NCBI GenBank assembly: GCA_949358305.1
Contig: OX442314.1
Coordinates: 31,605,118 to 31,669,117 of the forward strand
Length of the DNA stretch: 64,000 nt
From: Strigamia acuminata
Lineage: Eukaryota > Arthropoda > Chilopoda > Geophilomorpha > Linotaeniidae
Direction: 5' to 3'
A program made the position numbers and the translations under genes. The notes under the pieces were generated by a model. The model did no database searches. It saw only the letters and a list, made by a program, of their open reading frames with translations, and was not told where the DNA came from. Shown here piece by piece: positions 40,873 to 50,679 of the stretch (the stretch's first letter is position 1; each line of letters opens with the position of its first letter).

Positions 40873-40934
40873 AAGTGGTTGAGGTGTGGCTGCTGCGAAT
40901 TACAAGCCATTGTTGTCTTAATAAAAAATGAGTG

Positions 40935-41048
40935 CTCTGCGTCCCCATTGCAAGAAACAGTGGTAGTGAAAGGTGTGGCTACAATTTAATTCAGCCACTT
41001 GTTCATCCTTCTTCATATTAAATTGACAGACACAGCAATCTTCAGTAG
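40935..41048 (-). pseudogene. RING fragment (R41)
   Basis: STEDCCVCQFNMKKDEQVAE and LNCSHTFHYHCFLQWG give RING ligands C1-C6 in frame, unlike R33. It then ends without the last CPxC pair, and nothing N-terminal is attached. Confidence 0.65.
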
Positions 41049-41283
41049 AGATGAGAAACTATTAAAATAAAAATGTAATTATTGTAAAATATTATTTTTA
41101 AGTTTGCATAAAGGTTAATGTGTTTCCTGTGTGTTAGCATTTCCACTTTGGTAAAAAAATTCTCTCAATTTCTGTAAATTTTGTCATTTTATTTGACATT
41201 TCAAAAAAAATTGTATATTACATAAAGGTTAAAGTGAATTTTACATAAAAAGAAAAGAAGAATAGAATAAAAAAAATTACATT

Positions 41284-42500
41284 TTAATCAGAAAAATCAC
41301 GGATTACGAGAGAGTCCTCGCTCAATTGCAAGATGTTAACTGGACGCTCCGAAATGGGTCCATTGAACGTCGGAAGGTTGTGGGCATTCTGCAACTCGTC
41401 ATATGATCTCGCATAACTGACCGGGTTGAGGGCGAAGGCGCAAGGGATGTGTGTCATCCACAGTTTGGTATCTTTCTCATGGAGCATGTACACCCTTTCC
41501 CAGGCCGCGTCCCACACATCGCAGCGGATGTGATACGCAGGGTGGAGACCTTTCTACTGCCCAAACCACAGCGAGACACTCTAATTCTGGGGTGGTGTAG
41601 CGAACTTCCGCACCTTTAAGAACTCTACTTGCATAAGGCACGGGTTTTAACACTTTCTTACTCTTGAACTCTACCTCCTGAATCAGGGACGGCACCAAGC
41701 CCGACATGGCTGGCGCCTGTCTGAATCACAAAAGGCTTAGCTAGCTCGGGGCGCAATAAACAACGATCATTCATCAACTTCTCTTTCAATTTTTTGAATG
41801 CCTCAGGTTGCGCTGTTCCCCATTCAAAAGGCAAATCCTTACGCGTTAAAGAAGAAAGTGGGTGGCTTATTGTTGCATAATTTGGGACAAATTTGCCTTG
41901 ATAACCTGTCATACCCAGAAACCTCTGGACTTCTTTCACGTTGTTAGGGCGTGGAAAACTATCAATTGCTAGAAGCTTAAGGGTGTCAGCTTTTGTACCT
42001 TCTCTTGTGATCATAAACCTTAAGAATCTTAACTCAGTCTGCCCAAACCTAGATTTCGCCATACACACAGTTAGGCCGGCATCTCTTAATAACTTTAACA
42101 CTTTTTTAATGTGCTGCAAGTGCTCCTCCCACGTCTTTGAATAAATTATAATGTCGTCGAGATAGACTAGGGCAAATTCTCCGGCGACGGGGGCGAGAAT
42201 ATTCTCCATTAAATTCTGGAACGTGACTGGGGCGTTGGCACAAACCAAAGGGCATGCGTTTAAAGTGATACTTACCCATTGGGGTATAAAAAGCAGTTAG
42301 GGATTTGCTTTCATTACTCATAGAAACCTGGTAATAACCTTTTACTAAGTCCATAGAGGTGAAAAACTTGGAATCACCTAGATACATTAGAATCATGTGT
42401 ACATCTGGCATGGCTCCCGTATCGAGCTCGGTGGCTGCGTTGATCAAGCGGTAGTCGATGCAGAGACGATATGAGCCATCGGGTTTGGAAACAATTAAGG
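41284..42500 (-). pseudogene. Degenerate Ty3/Gypsy pol fragment
   Basis: From 42447 the minus strand shows MYLGDSKFFTSMDLVKGYYQ and KRMPFGLCQRPSHV. After a frameshift come FALVYLDDIIIYSKTWEEHL, FLGMTGYQGKFVPNYATISH and RKDLPFEWGTAQPEAFKKL, then [22 protein letters not shown] and the start of RNase H are recognisable, with several frameshifts. It is a different lineage from the intact element (YQGKFVPNYA versus VGFYAALIPK). The last 230 bases (41517-41284) do not match. Confidence 0.85.
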
Positions 42501-42649
42501 GATGGAGATGTAAGGGCCTTGGTTAGGTTCTGTCTGTCTATGTGTTCTATACTAAACAACAATTTTACATTTCTTTCTTTTTTTGTAATGATTTAATTTT
42601 AAAAATCCAATACAGTGAAATTTTCGATATCTAATTACAGGAGGACAGC

Positions 42650-42934
42650 CTACAAGTCGGCACTGCAACTCAGCTCTGCCCGCCAAATTATTCTGCGAAT
42701 TTGAAGATCGGTCATGTTGCTTCGAATTTTTACTGCGATGAAGTGATCATTCTCGTGCTCACCGCACTTGTGGCATACAAACCCCGTATGCCTTGGCGGT
42801 ATGGTGTCACGAATCTGCTTACACCATTCTAAAATGGTGAGAAAAAATTGAATTTCTTTTATCAAGTACCTTAAAAAATCTTTAAATCACTTATCATATT
42901 TTTGGAGAAAGGTTACCGCAGTATCGGAGTTCAT
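42650..42934 (-). CDS. H-module copy H42, donor site altered
   Basis: Exon 1 is 42934-42895 (MNSDTAVTFLQKY) and exon 2 is 42828-42650, with the same 40 + 179 nt layout as H37. Exon 2 contains WCKQIRDTIPPRHTGFVCHK, CGEHENDHFIAVKI and RRIIWRAELSCSADL. The intron starts ATAAGTG where others have GTAAGTG or GCAAGTG, so splicing is probably impaired. Exon 2 is otherwise undamaged, so the copy is recent or still selected. The upstream element is truncated after TTTCTTATTGTCC. Confidence 0.5.
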
Positions 42935-42959
42935 TTTATGGTTTGATTCGGTTGAAAAT

Positions 42960-43600
42960 CTGGACAATAAGAAACGTGGGACGTCTTAGATTGCCCCTCT
43001 ATCACTCATTCTTCTCTTCTCTCTTTTGGTTGAGGAGTTTAACCAAGAAGTGGCTCAGAATATCTGGCTTGTCTGGCTTGATATTCTAAGCGATGAATCT
43101 CAAACTGGAGACAAGTATCTGGTCTTGAAATCAATACTAAAATTGGGAAATGTTTAGCAGTGATTTGTTTTTTGTTCAAGTGTTTTCTGTTCAAGTTCTG
43201 GAGTCATACTGATTTTACAAAGTTGATTCTCCTTGTGCAGGCAGGATGTAGCATTTTCTGTAACCCTGATTTTCTTAGTTCTCACCAGATTCATAGGGGT
43301 TACTTCCTAACTGTGATGCCTGGATATTGTTGCAACCCTTTTAGCACTAAATTTCTTTATTACTAAATTCCATAGTTTTAAGGATAATCCTTTTATGTAG
43401 TAATTTGGGATTACTACAAGAGGAAAAATTTCACAGATGAACACACATTGAATACTTGAGGCAGACTGAAGAACTTTGAGAAGTTCTACAGTACAGGGGT
43501 TGCTATATCCTGTTTACATTAATCAACACAGTCTAAGACAAGCTTTTCAACCAGTGTTATAGGAGTCGGTATAATAGATCTGGAGCTGTTCTGTAGGCAT
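42960..43600. other. Spacer
   Basis: No gene recognised; AT-rich with short frames. Confidence 0.5.
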
Positions 43601-43605
43601 ACTTC

Positions 43606-43790
43606 ACTTGGATTTCACTTAAAAACACTTTTTTCACTTGAATTTCACTTAAAAACACTTTTTTTCACTTTAATTTTACTTAAAAACACTTTTTCACTTG
43701 AATTTCACTTGAAAACACTTTTTTCACTTGAATTTCACTTAAAAACAAAAATTTTCACTTGAATTTCACTTAAAAACACATTTTTAAAAA
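43606..43790. repeat. About 31-bp tandem repeat
   Basis: Five to six units of TTTTCACTTGAATTTCACTT AAAAACAC, with small length changes in the A and T tracts. Confidence 0.9.
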
Positions 43791-43999
43791 TTTTACATAA
43801 TTTTGACACATCAATTTGACAATTGCATAAGGGTTACAAAGTTTGAATGAAGGAAGCAAGTTACTTAGGTTAATCAAAGCTTTATTTAACACAATTTCAA
43901 ATGAAAATTACCAATAATTATTACAATGTTAGAATGAAGGATACAAGAAGTCTTTTTGGTTCTTTCACTTTTTCACACAAATTTTGAAACTTTCATAGG

Positions 44000-44790
44000 T
44001 GTAGTAGTCAAATAACTTCTCTCGTGATGAATGGATTATTCAGCAAACTCTTAGAGTTGAATACTGTTGTATTTAATCAGATTTTCAAGCATTGCCGGGA
44101 TCGTAAAGAAGAGTCTTTCACCGATTGGTGGCTGATCTTTGCAACAGAGTCGTGTTCCAATCAAATCCAAGTAGCCTTCTGCATCCTCCAAACTGCAAAC
44201 TGCATTTTGAAATAGGTATAACAGATGGTTCTCATTGATTTTTTCCATCAATAAAATGTAGTTAATTCTACCCCGATCTTCGATGATAAATGGTTCATAA
44301 AGTCCGAAATTGATACTATTCCTATCCTACCTTTTATTACCGCTAATAAAATTTGAAGTAAGCTTTGGAACATTGACAATGTTAGGTAGGGATCCGCTTT
44401 AACGAAAGAAAGTATCTAATTCTTTTACTCTTGCAAATCCTACCATGATTGAAATCTATTCGAATGCATCTTTGTCAATCACACACTCCACTTCATGACA
44501 TCGGTTTTCTATTCTTGTTATTTGTTTTTCAATGGACTTTTTCATCACTACAATATTTTCGGGTAGGTCGCACGGTTACCTTTGCTCACAATTGAGGAAA
44601 TTGATAATGACCTATACATTGGATTTGATTCACTTCATAGAAATCAACCTATTCGTACTCCAGAAATTAAGTTTGGAGTCAATTTGTACAAAGAGCAATA
44701 CACTTACAAGAACTCTAAGCAAATACCAATTTTAACAATTTCTTAAGAAAATCATATATCGCTCGCTTGTTTTTTAATATATTATTTTCA
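44000..44790 (-). pseudogene. Family Y copy 2 (Y44)
   Basis: This copy extends beyond the point where Y24 is cut by the Gypsy element. The minus strand reads EKQITRIENRCHEVECVIDK, a TAG, VKELDTFFR, a stop, NVPKLTSNFISGNKR, a TAG, then without further breaks DRNSINFGLYEPFIIEDRGR, INYILLMEKINENHLLYLFQ and NAVCSLEDAEGYLDLIGTRL, ending LENLIKYNSIQL. Y24 has TGG where this copy has the second TAG, so that stop is a later lesion. The protein is not recognised. Confidence 0.5.
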
Positions 44791-44899
44791 AAATTATTTT
44801 TCATTATGTGAAGATTTAATTTCTTTTTTTTTTTATTTGTTCATTTCATTTGCAATATAATGGTACTGGTGTTATGTAAAAATTACTAATCTGGGACAA

Positions 44900-45265
44900 A
44901 AAAAATGTAACGCTGGGATATGTCGAAGTAATCTTTGTCATCATCCTTATCAGCACTAGAAGTGGTCGCATTGGGTGTCAGCTTGGCCTGCTTTACGGTC
45001 TGACTTGATCCTGCCTTGGGCGGATGTCTCTGCTTCTTACCGATCTCGGCTTTTTCGAGTTTCTTGATAGAACTGAGAGTTGATTTTACAAATTTCTCTT
45101 TGTCTTCGTCTTTGGCTTCGTTTGCTTTCTTTTCTTCAAATGCAGCTTCTTCCTCTTCAAACTTTTTCTCTGCTTGCTCTTTAACTAGTTGGCAAACACT
45201 TCTGTTATGCTTTGACGTAATGAAGTAAGCTTCTTGAATTCGCTGTATTTTAATGTAAATTCTTT
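44900..45265 (-). pseudogene. K-module exon (K45)
   Basis: After TTGCTTGCAG the frame reads FDQKEFTLKYSEFKKLTSLR QSITEVFAN and then a TAG. In another frame it continues QLVKEQAEKKFEEEEAAFEE and KKANEAKDEDKEKFVKSTLS, ending YFDISQRYIFFVPD. The first 20 residues and the EEEAAFE(E/D)K block match K46. Highly charged tail. One frameshift. Confidence 0.55.
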
Positions 45266-45296
45266 TTGGTCAAACTGCAAGCAAAATAAATTCTCA

Positions 45297-45760
45297 TTTT
45301 TTTATGTTTTGAAGATTAAATTTTTGAGTAAAAAATTATTTCGTTTGGTTGATAAAACACGGGTGTGTTTGGGACAACTACGTCGTACAGCATCCACAGG
45401 CTCAAATTCTATTTCCTCATCGGTGTGCACATGTGGGAAACCCCCGCGCTTTCGGCTTTGTCGGTACTGCAGACGGACGCCCTCTTTATTTCTCCTACAG
45501 TCAATGATGAGAAGGGGATTAGGAGGCGATGAGTTTACAATATCCTCCTTGGTTATTTTTGGTATGTCGTATATTGTAACTTCACCGACAGTAGGTGTAA
45601 ACTTTTCCTTTCTGCAATTAAATAATAAAAATTTTAATTTAAAACAATAAAAAACAAATTAAAAAACTCACTCAATTGCATCTAGCGCTTCGTCACACGC
45701 TTTCCTTGTGGACATTAGAAATCTTTGTAGAATAGACACCTACTTGAGACTGAGTGGAAC
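45297..45760 (-). pseudogene. P-module copy without start codon (P45)
   Basis: An exon ending at about 45675 encodes SILQRFLMSTRKACDEALDA and splices at GTGAGT. The next exon, after AATTGCAG at about 45617, continues in frame: KEKFTPTVGEVTIYDIPKIT, EGVRLQYRQSRKRGGFPHVH, then DAVRRSCPKHTRVLSTKRNN and FLLKNLIFKT. Here exon 2 and exon 3 are fused compared with P1. The ATG matching P1 is GTG. It might start at the internal ATG (MSTRKACDEA). Divergent from P1, so an old duplicate. Confidence 0.5.
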
Positions 45761-46084
45761 CGGAGGAACCGTGAAGTGGGACTAAATGAAATTGATGTTC
45801 CCCAATTACGCATATAAGAGCGCAAGATGCAGGTGTGTTTTGCATTTCATTCATTGCACATCCTGTGTTGTGATTCCAAATGAAAATAAGATGGAGTAAA
45901 ATTTCATTTGAATTATAATTATATTTCATAAAGATAGAAAATTTATATGAAATTGAGATAAGGTATATTCATTAAAAACACTGAAAAATTGAGTTAAAAA
46001 ATTTCAAAAAAGTTTTACTTCCAAACAGGATAAAACAATTAAATTGTTTACATACATATATGAATGTTTCTTATCTGGCTGTTT

Positions 46085-46990
46085 GTCCTCAAATGCCGCT
46101 TCTTCTTCTATCATAAACTTTTTTCTGTCAGCTCTTGCTTGAGCTCCAGTTTACGTTTTGGCGGAGCAAAATCAGCTTTTTGAATTCAGAAAACTTCAGT
46201 GTGACTTCTTTCATATGAAACTGTAAATAAAAAACATTATTTAGTAATCATTCAATAAATTCATTCTTGTGTAATTTACGGCTCTTCCAATATGGATCAA
46301 TTTTGCAGCGAAAATTCCGCGCGTAAGAACTTTAAGGAAATAATTATCCTCGAAGTCGATGCAGGCTTCGCCAGATCTTGCTTTTTCTTGCTCGGCAAAT
46401 GTTTTCTCGATGGTCCCCCAGATGCTGACAAATGCAGACCACACGAATTGGTCAAAAGCAAGGCCACGCTGAGTGGGTACTAGCATATCACTCCCATGTG
46501 TGATATGTGTATTTCTGTCTGCTTGCACGTATTAAAATTCTTATGATCTGATTTTTCTCGATTAAAAATGTAAATCTTTATTAAAAAAGCTCAAAAATAA
46601 TTAATTACAATTTTATTCTACAGGATTTTGTGGGTTATTTAAATCAATTATACCTGTGTTGATAGGCTTTCAAGTACTCGAACCAGCGGTTCATTAACGA
46701 GTACTGGCCGTGGCCCGACCACCGTCCCAAGCATGGCCATTGCCTTGTGTGCTGCTAGTGCTGCATTTCTCTGGTGAATTATTACATCGCCTAGCAACAT
46801 ATCTGCTTCAGTCAGTACAAACAAATTTTCCGCAGTGAGATGGGGATATTTCGGAAGTGGCGGTGCTGGTTCCATCCCGTCCCCCTGTCCTTCTTGTATT
46901 TCAACAGGGTTGGCTACGGCATGCTGTTGCTCGTTGTTTTGTCGATCTCTCAATTTGTGATTTACAGGCTTGAAGATTAATTCATTTACT
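46085..46990 (-). pseudogene. D-N-K composite gene, decayed (D46/N46/K46)
   Basis: Exon D (about 46990-46653) has a 2-base deletion near RYRRNNEEH compared with D4, then LTAENLFVLTEADMLLGDVI, and ends LESLSTQ at GTATAA. Exon N (about 46520-46272) has TEIHISHMG in one frame and SDMLVPTQRGLAFDQFVWSA in the next, so it is frameshifted. It ends KLIHIGRA at GTAAAT. Exon K begins after TTTACAG (about 46220): FHMKEVTLKFSEFKK, then a charged region. The exon order suggests an ancestral protein with a disordered N-terminus, a PC4-like ssDNA-binding domain and a charged tail. Confidence 0.5.
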
Positions 46991-47204
46991 TTAGATATAT
47001 CGTTTTAGAACTGTACACATATATCAATGTAAATATTAATTTTATTTTAATTTTCAAACATTTTTTTTATTTTGTAATTTTTTTTGATGAATTTTTTTTT
47101 TTGTTATAAATAAATTACATTTTATTTTTTAAAAAAGTTATTAAATTTTTTTAAAAATATTCAACTAATATTCAATAATTATACCTCTACAATAAGGAAA
47201 AACA
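46991..47204. other. Intergenic flank duplicated at 4262-4469
   Basis: AT-rich spacer between the D module and the RING 3' end. It is nearly identical to the spacer at 4262-4469, including GAACTGTACACATATATCAA. Confidence 0.8.
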
Positions 47205-48335
47205 CTATACAATGACACCTTTACAATATGGACAAATTCTTCTTCTGTTTAACCACCGATTTAGACATGCACTGTGAAAAATATGACCACACGAAATGGT
47301 TGAAATTCTTTCACCGTCCATCATTTGAAATAAACATATTGCACATTCCACTTCGAGTGGATGAGGAAGAATGTTATTAACAAAGTGTAGTTCTACTGGT
47401 TCTGCTACATGATTTACCCCATGCTGTTCCTGTTGCTCCAATTCTTCTAATTCCTGATGATGTTGTTCTTCTAATTCCTGATGATGTTGTTCTTCTAATT
47501 CCTGATGATGTTGTTCTTCTAATTCCTGATGATGTTGTTCTTCTAATTCCTGATGATGTTGTTCTTCTAATTCCTGATGATGTTGTTCTTCTAATTCCTG
47601 ATGATGTTGTTCTTCTAATTCCTGATGATGTTGTTCTTCTAATTCCTGATGATGTTGTTCTTCTAATTCCTGATGATGTTGTTCTTCTAATTCCTGATGA
47701 TGTTGTTCTTCTAATTCCTGATGATGTTGTTCTTCTAATTCCTGATGATGTTGTTCTTCTAATTCCTGATGATGTTGTTGTTCTAATTCCTGATGATGTT
47801 GTTCTTCTAATTCCTGATGATGTTGTTGTTCTAATTCCTGATGATGTTGTTGTTCTAATTCCTGATGATGTTGTTCTTCTAATTCCTGATGATGTTGTTC
47901 TTCTAATTCCTGATGATGTTGTTCTTCTAATTCCTGATGATGTTGTTCTTCTAATTCCTGATGATGTTGTTCTTCTAATTCGTCATGTTGTTGTGCTATT
48001 TCCTGATGGAGATTTTCTTCTAATTGCTCATTTTCTTCTACTAATTGCCGATGTTGTTCTTGTAGTTGCTGTCTTATTTGTTGTTGATGCAATTGTTGGG
48101 CAACACGTCGTTGCTCTCTCCTTTGAATATGTACAGCACGACGTCTGCATCGATTATTAATGTTTAATAATCGATGTTCAATTGAACGACTTAATCGTCC
48201 TAAATGATGCAATATGCCTTGCATACTTTCTATTTCATCGATGGAGTCTTCAGAACTATCCGATGGAATTTGTTGCAACGGTGGAAGTGGACAATTTCTC
48301 CACTGTTCCATGTTGAAATGAAAACAACTAAACAT
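47205..48335 (-). CDS. RING-H2 protein with octapeptide array (R48)
   Basis: A single exon of 376 codons; MFSCFHFNMEQWRN offers a second ATG eight codons in. The N-terminus is acidic (SDSSEDSIDEIES). A basic, arginine-rich stretch (RCRRRAVHIQRREQRR) and a Gln/Glu coiled-coil entry (IRQQLQEQHRQLVEENEQLE) follow. Then come about 22 octapeptides HHQELEEQ, VELHFVNNILPHPLEVE and a complete RING-H2: CAIC, ISCGHIFHSACLNRW, CPYCKG. All eight ligands are present. A ubiquitin-ligase role is inferred from the RING. The array is a likely long helix with regularly spaced histidine pairs. It lies just downstream of H48 on the same strand, 84 bases apart. It appears intact. Confidence 0.85.
   Translation of the reverse strand: MFSCFHFNMEQWRNCPLPPLQQIPSDSSEDSIDEIESMQGILHHLGRLSRSIEHRLLNINNRCRRRAVHIQRREQRRVAQQLHQQQIRQQLQEQHRQLVEENEQLEENLHQEIAQQHDELEEQHHQELEEQHHQELEEQHHQELEEQHHQELEEQHHQELEQQHHQELEQQHHQELEEQHHQELEQQHHQELEEQHHQELEEQHHQELEEQHHQELEEQHHQELEEQHHQELEEQHHQELEEQHHQELEEQHHQELEEQHHQELEEQHHQELEEQHHQELEEQHHQELEEQHHQELEELEQQEQHGVNHVAEPVELHFVNNILPHPLEVECAICLFQMMDGERISTISCGHIFHSACLNRWLNRRRICPYCKGVIV
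47447..47985 (-). repeat. 24-bp coding minisatellite (about 22 units)
   Basis: Same unit as at 7750-8262. Three or four units carry GTTGTTGTTCT, changing EE to EQ, in nearly the same positions as in R8, which indicates copying of the whole array. Confidence 0.95.
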
Positions 48336-48419
48336 TGATTTAATTTATATCTTTTTTTTGTTGGTTCTCCAAGTTAAAAAAGAAAAAAAAAAATTTATTT
48401 TTTTTTTTTTGTAAAGATT

Positions 48420-48735
48420 TTAAAATTCAAATACAGTGGATTTTTTCATTACATCACAATTCAGCTCTGCTCGTCTGATTCTTCTTTGAATTTGGTTATC
48501 GATCAGATTGCATCTGATCTTAACGCAGATGTAATGGCTGTTTTCATGTTCGCCACATATCAGGCAAACACATCCAATTTCTCCTGGGTGTAACTCATTG
48601 CGGATCTTTTTACACCGTTCTAAAACGGCGTGAAAAAATTGAATTATTTATCAATTCATTTAATAAAAAAAAAAAAAAAAATTTAAATCACTTACCAATT
48701 TTTTGGGCAAAAGTCAATGCCGATTCTGCGTTCAT
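48420..48735 (-). CDS. H-module gene H48, small putative zinc-binding protein
   Basis: Exon 1 (48735-48696) encodes MNAESALTFAQKI and ends at GTAAGTG. Exon 2 (48619-48420) follows GTTTTAG. The joined frame is 240 nt (79 residues) and phase-consistent. Exon 2 reads ERCKKIRNELHPGEIGCVCL, ICGEHENSHYICVKIRCNLI, DNQIQRRIRRAELNCD and a tail MKKSTVFEF not found in H37. The CX2CX2HX3H motif is intact. The shared upstream element precedes it. This is the cleanest member, with a normal GT-AG intron. The function is unknown. Confidence 0.7.
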
Positions 48736-48840
48736 TTTTTGTGACTGTTGTGCTTGAAATTCTGAACGATATGAAACGTCCGTGGATATGTAATCAATTT
48801 AAAATGTATTTCCTGTCGGTGCTACAATCTGACACTACAA
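48736..48840 (-). promoter_or_regulatory. Upstream element of H48
   Basis: GACAGGAAATACATTT, AAATTGATTACATATCC and GGACGTTTCATATCG occur in order before the start codon, as at H1, D6 and D26. Confidence 0.5.
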
Positions 48841-48857
48841 TTTATTAATAGCATACC

Positions 48858-48860
<3 letters not shown>

Positions 48861-48888
<28 letters not shown>

Positions 48889-48892
48889 CAAT
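48861..48892. repeat. (AAT)n microsatellite
   Basis: About ten AAT units. Confidence 0.9.
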
Positions 48893-48980
48893 TTTCTACA
48901 AATCAAATATTTTAATGAAAAAAATTGTTAATTTTACTTGTTATTAAATTTAAAAAGTTTTATTTCATGTTTTTCTTTGT

Positions 48981-49241
48981 TTATTTTTTTGTAAAAATTA
49001 AGTTTTTGCGGAGTATCTCGCTTCGGCGGGTTGATAACGCCCGTTTCAGTGATGGGCAGCTTCGCCGCAAAGCGTCCATCCTTTCAAACGCCATTTCTTC
49101 TTCGCTCGCTGTCGGGAACGTCCCCGGTTCACGTGCTTTGGCCGGTTTCGGCGGCGGCGCAGGCGGGGCCACTCCTGCTTCGGTTTTCCACGGCGCAGGA
49201 TGCTTTGCTTTCTCACTCACGTCCGTTGGTAGCGGTGGTGG
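48981..49241 (-). CDS. P-module last exon cut by assembly gap (P49)
   Basis: PPPLPTDVSEKAKHPAPWKT, a proline/alanine run, AKAREPGTFPTASEEEMAFE and MDALRRSCPSLKRALSTRRS, with a final RKNLIFTKK. Closest to P12. The upstream exons fall in the gap. No lesion is visible in the part present. Confidence 0.6.
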   Translation of the reverse strand, partial: PPPLPTDVSEKAKHPAPWKTEAGVAPPAPPPKPAKAREPGTFPTASEEEMAFERMDALRRSCPSLKRALSTRRSEILRKNLIFTKK

Positions 49242-49441
49242 NNNNNNNNNNNNNNNNNNNNNNNNNNNNNNNNNNNNNNNNNNNNNNNNNNNNNNNNNNN
49301 NNNNNNNNNNNNNNNNNNNNNNNNNNNNNNNNNNNNNNNNNNNNNNNNNNNNNNNNNNNNNNNNNNNNNNNNNNNNNNNNNNNNNNNNNNNNNNNNNNNN
49401 NNNNNNNNNNNNNNNNNNNNNNNNNNNNNNNNNNNNNNNNN
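49242..49441. other. Assembly gap (200 N)
   Basis: Exactly 200 Ns, a scaffold gap of possibly arbitrary size. It interrupts the P49 gene. Confidence 1.
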
Positions 49442-50355
49442 TGATCATCTTTTATACTGAAGATCCAGCTGTTGTTTTGATTTTAAATATCCTTGATTAC
49501 TTTTTATTTCATCTTAGGAATGTCAACAAGTGTTGTTTTTCATAGGCTTAATGAATGACAATATCGCTGATTGTTAAAAAGACAACATCGTTTAATTATT
49601 ATACGACAAAATCGCTTAATTATTGTTATAATTATTGTTATAATTAATTATTGTGAAGAAAATATCTGAGTTTTGGTCCACGTGACAGTGGACATCAAAC
49701 GAACTATGCGCTTTTTTTTGCTCTTTTAAATACAGAAGATGCAGATAATCCTTGGTCACGTTTTATTTCCTTACTATGTTTAATATTCGAAACTCAGTGT
49801 CATTTTTTTCTACTGAAATAAAAAAATAAAAAAATAAAAAAATAAATAAAAAAAATAAAAATAAAAATGAAATAAGAAAGAAATACAGAAAATAGTTTTT
49901 ATTTCATTGAAAACATTTTTTAAAGAAATTGACATGAATTTTCTAATTTATCTTAAGATTTTTATCAAATTTCCTCTTTTTTTCCTCGGTTTCCTGTTAT
50001 TGCATTTGTTTATAAACTCCACCGCACGATGGCAGCACCGCATAGGGCTTTTTGCTGTTTTGTGTTGCATTTTTCCGTCACCAGATGTCAGCACTTCCTT
50101 GATATGTTGTGTACTCGCTCTTTCTTTTTTTTATCTGATTGTGATTAAACATTGAATTAAATAAGAAACAATAACTACTGCACGAATTGAATTGAATTTC
50201 AATTTTGTTTTGTGCGACATTTGAAAATAACAGTTACATGTTCTAGAAATTATCAATTTTGAAATGTGGTAAAAAACATTTAGTTTCTTCTGTAAATGGA
50301 ATAAATTAAATTAATTAAAAAACATTTTAAAAAATAAAAGAAAATTTTAAATTTA
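49442..50355. other. AT-rich stretch, no gene recognised
   Basis: A plus-strand frame at 49907-50155 (82 codons) is very hydrophobic, as AT-rich DNA often is, and lacks support. TTATTGTTATAATTATTGTT is a local repeat near 49615. Confidence 0.5.
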
Positions 50356-50360
50356 CTGTT

Positions 50361-50660
50361 TAATTAGCAGTGCAGTCCCGCTCTGTCCTGATAATCTTGC
50401 CTCTTATTTGTACGTTGGTGGTCGATTTTTTAATTTGTATAGCCGCCAAATGACGATTTTCGTGTCTTCTGCACCGTACACAGGCTATCGCACTACTCCC
50501 CTCTGACAAGCTATCTCGTACGATTTGACAAGTTGCTAAATTAGAATGAATTAAATTAAATGAAAAATAAAAAATAAAAAATATAAGAAAAGAAATTATT
50601 TTTTTGAATCAGTGTTAAAGGTTCTCCTACCATTTTGGAAATGATAACTTCTTTGTGCTC
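50361..50660 (-). pseudogene. H-module copy, R8-like type (H50)
   Basis: Exon 2 (50535-50361) reads TCQIVRDSLSEGSSAIACVR, CRRHENRHLAAIQIKKSTTN and VQIRGKIIRTERDCTAN. It is nearly identical to the H half of R8 up to VQ, then carries the normal H tail. It therefore shows the pre-fusion state. A donor-like GTAGGAG lies at about 50632 and the intron ends AATTTAG. An exon 1 with ATG in phase is not found (ATC where ATG is expected), so it is probably inactive. Confidence 0.6.
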
Positions 50661-50679
50661 GTACAATCAGATACTTTTT

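Noticed and set aside
48981-49545. 206-codon frame running through the N gap
   Set aside because: The gap letters are not sequence, and the real signal there is the minus-strand P exon.
49907-50155. Hydrophobic plus-strand frame of 82 codons
   Set aside because: AT-rich DNA gives such frames by chance; no homology or splice support.
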